Assembly (NCBI RefSeq): GCF_004135625.1
Contig: NZ_SDPV01000002.1
Coordinates: forward strand, 930,001 to 994,000
DNA from: Pelagerythrobacter rhizovicinus
GTDB taxonomy: Bacteria > Pseudomonadota > Alphaproteobacteria > Sphingomonadales > Sphingomonadaceae
Length of the DNA: 64,000 nucleotides
Direction: 5' to 3'
Shown: in pieces, positions 1 to 7,582 of the stretch
Layout: every line of letters begins with the position of its first letter
How positions within the stretch are numbered: position 1 is the first letter of the stretch
Made by a program: the position numbers and the translations under genes
The notes under the pieces: model-generated
The model's input: the letters and a program-made list of their open reading frames with translations, nothing else
Database searches by the model: none
What the model was told of the DNA's origin: nothing

Positions 1-1208
1 AGCCAGCCCGATTCCTCGTAAGTGTTGACCAGCCCCTGCATCACCTTGCTGTCGAAGTCGGGATACATCAGCGCGAAGAACGGGAAGACCGCGCGCCAGG
101 TGTCCCAGAAGCCGTTGTCGGTGTAGAGATAGCCGTCCTCGACCTTGCCGTTGTAGGGGCTGTAGTGGACGGTCTCTCCGTCCGCCGTGATCTCGTGCAG
201 CGGCCGCGGGAACAGCAGCATGCGGTAGAGGGCCGAGTAGAACGTCTTGCGGTTGTCGAGATCGGAATCGGTCACGCGGATGCGGGACAGTTCCTTCTCC
301 CACTCGGCCCGCGCTGCGGCTTCGGTCTGTTCGAAGCTCTTGCCGCCGACCTCGCGCTCGAGGTTGAGCAGTGCCTGCTCGGGGCTGATGAAGGACGAGG
401 CGACCTTGACGCCGACCTGGTCGCCCTTCTCGGTCTTGAAGCTGACGACCGCGCCGACATGCCCGCCTTCGCTCTTGAGCTCGTCGTGCAGCTGGAAGTT
501 CTCGTCCCAGGTCCGGGTGACGGTGAAATCCCGGTCGAACTCGAGCACGAAGTAGTTGTGGAAGTTGTCCGGCACCCCGCCGCTGTTGTTGCGGACATAG
601 CCGGTGATGCGGCGACGCTTCGGGTCGATCGTCACCATCGAGCCTTCGTTGTAGGCATCGAGGACGATGTGCGCGTCGTCACTCTCGGGGAAGGTGAAGC
701 GGAACTGCGCCGCACGGCTGGTCGGCACGACCTCCGCCGTCACGTCGTGGTCCGCGAGGTAGACCTGGTATTTGTAGGGCTTGCTCACCTCGGCCATGTG
801 GCTGAACCACGAGGCGCGCTCTTCCTGCTTGATGCGAACCGGGCCGGTGACCGCCATCAGCTCGAACGCGGCATAGTCGTTCATCCAGGGGCTGGGCTGG
901 TGGGTCTGCTTGATGCCGCTGATCTTGTGCGCGTCGTAGGTATAGCCCCAGCCGCTGCCCATCTCGCCGGTGACCGGGGTCCAGAAGTTCATGCCCCACG
1001 GCACCGCGACGGCGGGATAGGTGTTGCCGTATGACAGCGCGAATTCGCTGTCGGTCCCCATCAGCGGATTGACGAGATCGACCAGCGCCTCGCCTTCGCC
1101 CGCATTCCGCTGCGCGCTCTGGGCCGCCGCAGGCAGCGGCAGCGAGAGGCTCACCGCAAGCAGCATCGTGGTCGCGCCGCGCAGGGTGCGGCTCAGGCTG
1201 TTTCTCAA
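1..1208 (-). CDS. GH92 family exo-alpha-mannosidase, C-terminus outside window
   Basis: The reading frame is open to the window edge and gives about 402 N-terminal residues. After a signal peptide ending near AAAQS, the start of the mature protein (VNPLMGTDS) and the following YGNTYPAVAVPWGMNFWTP stretch are characteristic of glycoside hydrolase family 92, Ca2+-dependent inverting alpha-mannosidases. A TTG start at 1208 is preferred because GGGAGG lies about 6 nt upstream. In-frame ATGs at 1223 and 1226 are alternatives with no clear ribosome binding site. It begins 20 nt after the GH43 gene, so the two are probably cotranscribed. It is the second GH92 of the locus (the other is at 7579-9969), which implies hydrolysis of more than one alpha-mannosidic linkage. 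Family assignment is firm; linkage specificity is not readable from sequence. Confidence 0.88.
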   Translation of the reverse strand, partial: MRNSLSRTLRGATTMLLAVSLSLPLPAAAQSAQRNAGEGEALVDLVNPLMGTDSEFALSYGNTYPAVAVPWGMNFWTPVTGEMGSGWGYTYDAHKISGIKQTHQPSPWMNDYAAFELMAVTGPVRIKQEERASWFSHMAEVSKPYKYQVYLADHDVTAEVVPTSRAAQFRFTFPESDDAHIVLDAYNEGSMVTIDPKRRRITGYVRNNSGGVPDNFHNYFVLEFDRDFTVTRTWDENFQLHDELKSEGGHVGAVVSFKTEKGDQVGVKVASSFISPEQALLNLEREVGGKSFEQTEAAARAEWEKELSRIRVTDSDLDNRKTFYSALYRMLLFPRPLHEITADGETVHYSPYNGKVEDGYLYTDNGFWDTWRAVFPFFALMYPDFDSKVMQGLVNTYEESGW

Positions 1209-1228
1209 GGTTTCCCTCCCCATCATCG

Positions 1229-2290
1229 TTAGTTCGAGCCCGCCGCCGCCAGCGGCCGCGGATCGACGCCTTCGTTGGTCATCACGACCGGACGGATCGT
1301 TCCGTCTTCGTTGAAATACATGCGGTCGATCGCGATCTGCCGGTGCTCGCCCCGATCGGTATCCAGCGGGCGGCGGTGATAGGCGATATACCACTCATCG
1401 GTCCCGGGCACATTGACCATCGAATGATGGCCCGCGCCGCGCGCAATGCTGAAATCCTGCTCGAGAATGACGCCCTTGGGCTCGAACGGCCCCGTCGGGC
1501 TCGGCCCCATCGCATAGGCGACGCGGTAGTCCGGGCCGGTCCAGCCGCCTTCGGACCACATCAGGTAGTAGATGCCGTTCCGCTCGACCATGAACGATCC
1601 CTCGACATAGCCGGGCGGCGTGATCTCCTTGAACATCGTGCCGTCCTCGAACGGCACGATCGAGGTCAGATCGTCGCCCAGGCGCACGACGTTGCAGTGC
1701 TTCCAGCCGCCGTAATAGAGATAGTGCTGGCCGTCCTTGTCGCGGAACACGAACTGGTCGATCGGCTGTGCGCCGTTGTGGAACTTGCCGATGAGCGGCT
1801 TGCCGATCGCATCCTTGAACGGCCCCGCGGGGCTGTCGCTGACCGCGACGCCGATCCCGCCGAGCTGATCGTCCGACTGGATGTCGTTGGCGCCGAAGAA
1901 GAGATAGTACTTGCCGTCCTTCTCGATCGCCGACGGCGCCCAGACGGCGTAGGCCGCCCACTCGACGTTCTCGACGTCGAGGACATGACTGTGCTTGGTC
2001 CAATTGACCAGATCGGGCGAGGAGAAGGCGTTGAAGAAGGTCTGGATGTAATAGGAGGGCCGCAGTGCCTGCTGTTTGCGGAGCTCCTGCTGCTTCTCGC
2101 TGAAATGCTCCGACACGTCGGGCGTTTCGGTGTGATCCGAGTACGTCGGATAGATCCAGTAGCGGTCGCCGAAAACCCGTATTTCGGGATCGGCGTACCA
2201 CCCCGGAACGACCGGGTTCTCGGCCGCTGCGGGACCGCCCCAGACGAGCGTCGCCGCAACCAGAACCGACTTCAACCAACCGCGCGTCAC
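1229..2290 (-). CDS. GH43 family glycosidase, secreted
   Basis: This 353-residue protein has an N-terminal signal peptide (cleavage near AAAEN) and a five-bladed-propeller GH43-type sequence. The catalytic-base region is GWYADPEIRVFGDRYW, a middle Asp occurs around PIDQFVFRD, and the general-acid region is GYVEGSFM. GH43 enzymes are inverting arabinosidases, xylosidases or galactosidases acting on side chains. The start is GTG, with GAGAGG 5 nt upstream. It lies between the TonB receptor (127-nt gap holding a terminator-like hairpin) and the partial GH92 gene, all on the minus strand. Its substrate in a mannose-centred locus may be a decorating pentose or galactose; this is inferred from context only. 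Confidence 0.85.
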   Translation of the reverse strand: MTRGWLKSVLVAATLVWGGPAAAENPVVPGWYADPEIRVFGDRYWIYPTYSDHTETPDVSEHFSEKQQELRKQQALRPSYYIQTFFNAFSSPDLVNWTKHSHVLDVENVEWAAYAVWAPSAIEKDGKYYLFFGANDIQSDDQLGGIGVAVSDSPAGPFKDAIGKPLIGKFHNGAQPIDQFVFRDKDGQHYLYYGGWKHCNVVRLGDDLTSIVPFEDGTMFKEITPPGYVEGSFMVERNGIYYLMWSEGGWTGPDYRVAYAMGPSPTGPFEPKGVILEQDFSIARGAGHHSMVNVPGTDEWYIAYHRRPLDTDRGEHRQIAIDRMYFNEDGTIRPVVMTNEGVDPRPLAAAGSN

Positions 2291-2357
2291 GACCCTCTCC
2301 TTGCCCGCCGATCCGCGCGGGCCATGTAGTGAAAATCCCGGCTCTCCCTTATCCCCG

Positions 2358-2389
2358 AAAAAGGGGGGTGGCTCCTTTCGGAGCCACCC
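2358..2389 (-). terminator. Rho-independent terminator after the TonB receptor gene
   Basis: A perfect 10-bp stem (GGGTGGCTCC / GGAGCCACCC) with a 4-nt loop lies about 30 nt beyond the receptor stop codon. Read on the minus strand it is followed by three C and five T. It separates the receptor from the GH43/GH92 genes, so it may act as a partial terminator that lowers expression of the downstream glycosidases relative to the receptor. Confidence 0.75.
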
Positions 2390-2417
2390 AGGGGGGAGAG
2401 AATGGCAGGCGCCTGCC

Positions 2418-5408
2418 TCAGAAGTTGTAGGACAAGCCGATGTAGGCGCGCCGACCGAAGTAATTGTTACGGTAGAAGCGGTCGTCAGTGTCGTTGCCGA
2501 GATGCATGCTCTCCTCCGACTTGGTCAGATTGATGACTGCCGCGGTGAGGAGCAGATTGTCGAACAGCTCGTACGACGCGTTGAGGTCGATCTGCTCGTA
2601 CGGATCGGTGTAGACGTTCAGGCCCGAAGCGAGCCCGCCGACGACTTCGCCACGACGGTTGTACGATGCACGCAGGAGCAGCCGGTCGGTTTCATAGAAC
2701 ACCGATGCGTTGAGCTGCGTCTTCGAACTGCCGACCAGGGCGGATTCGCCGACCTTCTCGCCATCGAGCGTAATGTCGGCAACCGAAGTGTCGTTGTAGG
2801 TGAAGTTCACTTGCGCGCCCAGGCCGAAAGGCAGAGTGTGCTGGGCGTAAACTTCGACGCCCTGCGATACCGCATCCGAGCCATTGGCGACAGTTGAGTA
2901 GGGCTGGATCAGCACCACCTCGCCGGCGACCTCGCGCTCCACGTCGAGCACCAACGGCACGATGAAGTCCGACACGTCCTTGCGGAATACGGTGGCGCCA
3001 ACCACCGAACCGGGCCGGAAGTACCACTCGACGCCGAGATCGTACTGCCAGGCAGAGAAAGGCTTCAGCTCGGCATTGCCGCCGCCGCCGGACCAACCCT
3101 CGAACTCGCCGAACTCGTTTCGGTCGAACGCATATGCGGCCGAGCGGTAGGTGAGTGAACGCGAGCCGGCGAGATCGCCGAACGCGGGGCGTGCGATCAC
3201 TTTGGCGACCGCGCCGCGGACCAGCAGCGTGTCGGTGACTTCGTAGACGAGGTTCAGGCTGGGGAGCCAGTCGGTGTAGTTCTTCGACTCCTCGACTCGC
3301 GTGTTGATGATTTCCCGACGCTCTTCGAGCGGGATCACGTCGCAGTTGCCGTCGGGGCCCAAGGGCTTGTTAGGGTCGAACGGACCGCCGGGCCCGTCGA
3401 CACAGTAGTCGTTGAGATACTCGAGGCGATCCGAAGTCACACCCGACTGCTTCGTGTTTGCGACCCTCAAGCCGATGTTGCCGCGCAGACCGCCGGTCTC
3501 GAAGTTCGCCTGAACGTAGCCCGCCCAGACGCGCTCGGTAATATTGTAGAGATTATTCGGCTCCGGCACACGGACCGACGGGCCGTAGGTCGAATTGATG
3601 TAGTCCAGATAGCGATTGAAATCGATGCCGGGGAACAGGTTCGCATCGAACCCCCCGGTGATATTGCCCATCGGCTGATCGTAGAAATACTCCGGCCGGG
3701 CGATCGCACCCTCCGGCGTGTCCTGATAGCGCAACTCTGTTGCGGGGTCGGCGTACCATTCGTTGCGGCCGGTCTCGCGCTGGATGTTGAGCTCCCGCCA
3801 CTTCGCGCCGACCTGGATCGAACTCAGGAAATTGTCGAAGTGTCGCGTCATGTCGAGCTGTGCATAGCGCTGCTCAAGCTCGCTGTTGGTGAAGCCCGAA
3901 CCGGTCGAGCCGATGTCGATCTGCGCGATCCCGTTCTTGATGTTCTCCTGCAGCTCTGGCGAGAACTCCATATTGAGATCGCCGCCCGTGAAATCCCAGG
4001 CGCTGTAGAAGTTGCCGTTCTGCTCCGCACCGGTGGTGGTCAGACGAGGCTTTGCAGCAACGCCGAAGCGCATCGACGGGCCGCCGGTGGCCCGCGTCTT
4101 GCCGAACTTTGCCACCGCTTCAAAGCGATCGCCTTCGTACGCCACCTCTGTTTCGAATGTGTTCGAGACCTGCTTTTCGCGGCTGTAAGTGCCGGCGAGC
4201 TGCGGGGTCTCCATCGTGCAGGGTGGGGTGTTCGCGAGGCATTCCATTCCCGCCGGCGGCACCTCAAAGGCGGCCGACTGGAAGATGGTTCCGCTCGGAT
4301 CGAAGGTCGGCCCGGTGAAGAAGTTCCCGTAGCCCCACTCGGGGATCTTCAGCACGTTGCTGACGAAGTCGCTGCTGTACTCGAAGCGGAAGTAGTTGGA
4401 GGTGACGGTGACGTTGTCGAACGGCCGCACCTGCATGGTCGCCTGAATGCCGTAACGCTCGCGCTTCTGGTCGAAGACTTCGGTGTTCACCGACTGCGGC
4501 GCCCAGTAGCCCGAGTAGTGCTCACCATCGCGCGTGGTCACGCCCTGACCGGGCCAATAGGAGATGGCGTCGTCGTTCGCGAAGGGATTGCCGTTGACGT
4601 CGGTGGCCGGCGTGATGATGTTACCGTCGTCGTCGCGGTCGCTCCACCAGCGCCAGGTCTCGGTGTAGCCGCGCAGCTCGCGGTTCGACCGCTCCTGGTA
4701 GACGCCGCCGACGAGGAAGCCGAGCGTTTCGGCATCGTTCTTCCACGAGACCTGTGCGGCGAGCTGCGGCTCGAACTTCTCGGTCGTATCGGAGTACGTC
4801 CCCTCGACCGAGGCGAAACCCGACCAGGCATCGAGGTCGAGCGGGCGCCGCGTGTTGAGGATGATCGTCCCGCCGACGCCGCCTTCTTCGAGCCGCGCTT
4901 CGGGCGACTTGTAGACTTCGGTGCTCGCGATGAAATTCGACGGCAGCATCACGTAGTTGAACGAGCGCTGCGGATCGCCGCTGTCGGCGCCAGCCAAGAA
5001 GTTGCCGTTGAGCAGCGTGAGCGTGAGGCCGGGCTGCAAGCCGCGAATGCTGACCCGGCTGCCTTCGCCGCCGTCGCGGGTGATCACGACGCCAGGCACG
5101 CGCTGCAACGCGTCGGCGACGTTCTTGTCGGGGAACTTGCCGATGTCTTCTGCGGTGATCACGTCGACGAGCGCGTTCGCTTCCCGCTTCTGGCGCAGGC
5201 TCTCTTCGATCGATTCGCGATAGCCGGTGACGACGATCTCGCCGCCGGTGTCGGCGGAAGTCGTGCCCTGCTGCTGATCCGGCGAACTCGGCGCCGCGGT
5301 CTGTGCATGGGCCGTTCCCGCAAAGCCGACAACTACGCTGACCGACAGCATCAGCTCGCGTGCGAGCCGTCCGTTGCCGTAGCGCCGTGGAACCTGCCTG
5401 TTACTCAT
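2418..5408 (-). CDS. TonB-dependent outer-membrane receptor
   Basis: A receptor of about 996 residues with a signal peptide ending in AHA-Q, a TonB-box-like segment (EIVVTGYRES), a plug domain with NVADALQRVPGV and the RVSIRGLQPG motif, and a 22-stranded-barrel-type C-terminus ending in AYIGLSYNF. It belongs to the large TonB receptor type common in sphingomonads and Caulobacter that imports oligosaccharides. It is flanked by GH2, GH43 and GH92 genes, so the cargo is probably a mannose-containing oligosaccharide. Two in-frame ATGs exist at 5417 and 5408. The GGGAGGA Shine-Dalgarno is only 1 nt from the first and about 10 nt from the second, so the second is preferred. No SusD partner is visible. 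Confidence 0.93.
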   Translation of the reverse strand: MSNRQVPRRYGNGRLARELMLSVSVVVGFAGTAHAQTAAPSSPDQQQGTTSADTGGEIVVTGYRESIEESLRQKREANALVDVITAEDIGKFPDKNVADALQRVPGVVITRDGGEGSRVSIRGLQPGLTLTLLNGNFLAGADSGDPQRSFNYVMLPSNFIASTEVYKSPEARLEEGGVGGTIILNTRRPLDLDAWSGFASVEGTYSDTTEKFEPQLAAQVSWKNDAETLGFLVGGVYQERSNRELRGYTETWRWWSDRDDDGNIITPATDVNGNPFANDDAISYWPGQGVTTRDGEHYSGYWAPQSVNTEVFDQKRERYGIQATMQVRPFDNVTVTSNYFRFEYSSDFVSNVLKIPEWGYGNFFTGPTFDPSGTIFQSAAFEVPPAGMECLANTPPCTMETPQLAGTYSREKQVSNTFETEVAYEGDRFEAVAKFGKTRATGGPSMRFGVAAKPRLTTTGAEQNGNFYSAWDFTGGDLNMEFSPELQENIKNGIAQIDIGSTGSGFTNSELEQRYAQLDMTRHFDNFLSSIQVGAKWRELNIQRETGRNEWYADPATELRYQDTPEGAIARPEYFYDQPMGNITGGFDANLFPGIDFNRYLDYINSTYGPSVRVPEPNNLYNITERVWAGYVQANFETGGLRGNIGLRVANTKQSGVTSDRLEYLNDYCVDGPGGPFDPNKPLGPDGNCDVIPLEERREIINTRVEESKNYTDWLPSLNLVYEVTDTLLVRGAVAKVIARPAFGDLAGSRSLTYRSAAYAFDRNEFGEFEGWSGGGGNAELKPFSAWQYDLGVEWYFRPGSVVGATVFRKDVSDFIVPLVLDVEREVAGEVVLIQPYSTVANGSDAVSQGVEVYAQHTLPFGLGAQVNFTYNDTSVADITLDGEKVGESALVGSSKTQLNASVFYETDRLLLRASYNRRGEVVGGLASGLNVYTDPYEQIDLNASYELFDNLLLTAAVINLTKSEESMHLGNDTDDRFYRNNYFGRRAYIGLSYNF

Positions 5409-5489
5409 GTCCGACATTCCTCCCTGCTGTGGGAGCTTGAGCTCCCCTTCCTGTTCGCCGGACCACCCACACGAGACTGCGCGAGTCGC

Positions 5490-5545
5490 CCGAACGCCAT
5501 CTCAGAATAAAAAAATCAATTTTCCAATTAAATTCGCACACAGCT
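5490..5545 (-). promoter_or_regulatory. AT-rich promoter region of the TonB receptor gene
   Basis: The 200-nt gap between the GH2 stop and the receptor start contains a markedly AT-rich stretch (5505-5540) in GC-rich surroundings. It includes AATTTTCCAATT and an AAAAATCAATTTT segment resembling the AAATCATTT motif found in the two ROK-operator candidates. It is a probable separate promoter/operator for the receptor. Confidence 0.45.
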
Positions 5546-5608
5546 CGACCGATTTTTGGCTGCGTGGGCCGCACGTCTGGCCCCGGGGCTTTCCGTCGAC
5601 CACAGCGT

Positions 5609-7582
5609 TCATCGTCCACCTCCCTCATCCAAGAGCGGAGCTGCAATTTCGGCGAGTGTTTCTGGCGGTGCCTTCGGAACTGCCCGATCGTAAGTGAGCA
5701 GGCCGTTGATCTCGTCCTCGACGTCGGTGGTCTGGGTATAGACCGCGGCGCTGAGGCCGTGCTCCTTGGCCTGGTGGATCACCGCCTCCAGCTTGCGGCG
5801 ATAGCGGGCAACGTAGTCGGCTTCGTCGGTGGCCGTCTGATAGCCCCAGTTGCGTTCGCTCTTGCGCCAGAGATGCCCTTCGACGGGCAGGCCGATGCCG
5901 CCATATTCGCCGAGCACGATCGCGCGGTTGCTCTTGCGCTCGGGTGTCCTCGGCTCGTCCTCGTACGTGTGGATGTCGAACACGTCGGATACTTCGGGCG
6001 CAACGTCGAGCCAGCCGCTGTCGGCATTGACCAGCCGGCTCGGATCGATCCCCTTCACCAGCTTGGTCAGAGTCTCGGAATCGTACTGGCCCCAGCCTTC
6101 GTTGTTGATCACCCACATCACGATCGACGGGAAAGCGCGGAAGTCGCCGATCATGCGGGTGAGTTCGTCCTGATGCTGCGCCATCGTGTCAGACGAGAGC
6201 ACTGCCTGGCTTTTGCTGGTACCGGTGACGAACTGGTCCTCGCCGCCGCCCGAAGGCATATCCTGCCAGACCAGCATGCCGAGACGGTCCGCATCATAGT
6301 AGTAGCGCGCTGGCTCGGTCTTGATGTGCTTGCGGACCATGTTGAAGCCGGCCTTCTTGAGGAAGGCCAGGTCGCTCACCATCGCCTCTTCCGAAGGCGG
6401 CGTGTAGAGCCCGTCCGGCCACCAGCCCTGGTCGAGTGTGCCGTGCTGGAAGTAAGGCTCGTTGTTGAGCAGGATCACGGGCTGGCCGTGCACCGGACCG
6501 GGACCGACCGAAATCTTGCGCATGCCGAAATAGGTCTCGACCCGGTCGCGCGGCGCGCCGACGACTTGAGCCGCGGCATAGGTGTTCTGCTCGCGTTCGG
6601 TGAAACGCGCGTCGTAGGACACGCGGTTGCGGTCCTCCATCCCGGCATAGGGATCGCGCACCGTGACCAGTTCGGCGGTCAGATCGTAGAGGAACGGGTC
6701 CTCTGGCGACCAGAGCCGCGCATTCGGGATCTCAAGCGTCGCATGGCGGTTGGCACGGATCACCGTCGAGGCGATTGTCTTGCCGCCAGCGCTCGCGGTC
6801 AGGCGCACCGCGTCGGTGTCGTCGGCCCAGCCGTTCAGCGCCACGTCGACTTCGATCACGCCGCGGTCGATGTCGGGCGTGGCGCGCACATCGGCGATAT
6901 GAAGCTTCGGCACCGGCTCGAGCCAGACCGTCTGCCAGATGCCGCTGACTGCGGTGTACCAGATGCCCGCCGGCTCGAGGATCTGCTTGCCGCGCGGCTG
7001 CGTGCCGGCGCTCGTCGGGTCGGCGACCTGGATCAGCAGTTCGTTCTCGCCGCTACGAAGAAAGGGGGTGATGTCCAGCCCGAAGGCGTCGAAGCCGCCC
7101 GTGTGCGAGCCGGCCAGGGCACCGTTGACCCAGACATGCGCCTCGTAATCGACCGCACCGAAGTTCAGCATCACGTTCTGGCCGGCCCAATCGGCGGGAA
7201 CGGTGAAGCTGCGGCGGTACCAGATCCGATCTTCGGGCCCGACTCTGCGAGCGACGCCCGAGAGGCGCGATTCGACTGCGAAGGGCACGAGAATCTGCCC
7301 GTCCATCCGCTCCGGCCGCACCAGGTCGGGCGAGGTGATCGCATAGTCCCACAGGCCGTTGAGGTTGAGCCAGGCATCGCGCTTGAGCTGCGGGCGCGGG
7401 TAGCTGCGCCAAGCGTTCTCGGGCGTGACCTCGCGGCCCCAGCTGGTCATCACCTCGCCGGTGAAGACCTTGTCGCTCGCGGGCTCCTGCGCCTCCAGCG
7501 CCGGCGCGGCGCCGAAGGCCGCGACGGCGCAGAAGAGCGCCATCAGAGCCCGAGAGCAAAGGAGTCCGATGGCCTGGCTCAT
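5609..7582 (-). CDS. GH2 family beta-glycosidase, secreted
   Basis: This 657-residue protein has a signal peptide (MSQAIGLLCSRALMALF, cleavage near LEAQE) followed by the GH2 order: sugar-binding jelly roll, Ig-like sandwich and TIM barrel. The acid/base Glu is in WVINNEGWGQYD and the nucleophile Glu in VLGEYGGIG. GH2 comprises beta-galactosidases, beta-glucuronidases and beta-mannosidases; in this locus a beta-mannosidase or beta-galactosidase acting on the glycan core is plausible. The ATG at 7582 overlaps the stop of the upstream GH92 gene by 4 nt (ATGA), fixing the start and indicating translational coupling. A longer in-frame extension to 7705 lies inside GH92 and was not used. Confidence 0.88.
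   Translation of the reverse strand: MSQAIGLLCSRALMALFCAVAAFGAAPALEAQEPASDKVFTGEVMTSWGREVTPENAWRSYPRPQLKRDAWLNLNGLWDYAITSPDLVRPERMDGQILVPFAVESRLSGVARRVGPEDRIWYRRSFTVPADWAGQNVMLNFGAVDYEAHVWVNGALAGSHTGGFDAFGLDITPFLRSGENELLIQVADPTSAGTQPRGKQILEPAGIWYTAVSGIWQTVWLEPVPKLHIADVRATPDIDRGVIEVDVALNGWADDTDAVRLTASAGGKTIASTVIRANRHATLEIPNARLWSPEDPFLYDLTAELVTVRDPYAGMEDRNRVSYDARFTEREQNTYAAAQVVGAPRDRVETYFGMRKISVGPGPVHGQPVILLNNEPYFQHGTLDQGWWPDGLYTPPSEEAMVSDLAFLKKAGFNMVRKHIKTEPARYYYDADRLGMLVWQDMPSGGGEDQFVTGTSKSQAVLSSDTMAQHQDELTRMIGDFRAFPSIVMWVINNEGWGQYDSETLTKLVKGIDPSRLVNADSGWLDVAPEVSDVFDIHTYEDEPRTPERKSNRAIVLGEYGGIGLPVEGHLWRKSERNWGYQTATDEADYVARYRRKLEAVIHQAKEHGLSAAVYTQTTDVEDEINGLLTYDRAVPKAPPETLAEIAAPLLDEGGGR

Noticed and set aside
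3840-5510. 556-codon ORF on the plus strand over the TonB receptor
   Set aside because: Arg/Val/Asp-rich composition typical of GC-rich antisense frames; the minus strand has the receptor signatures.
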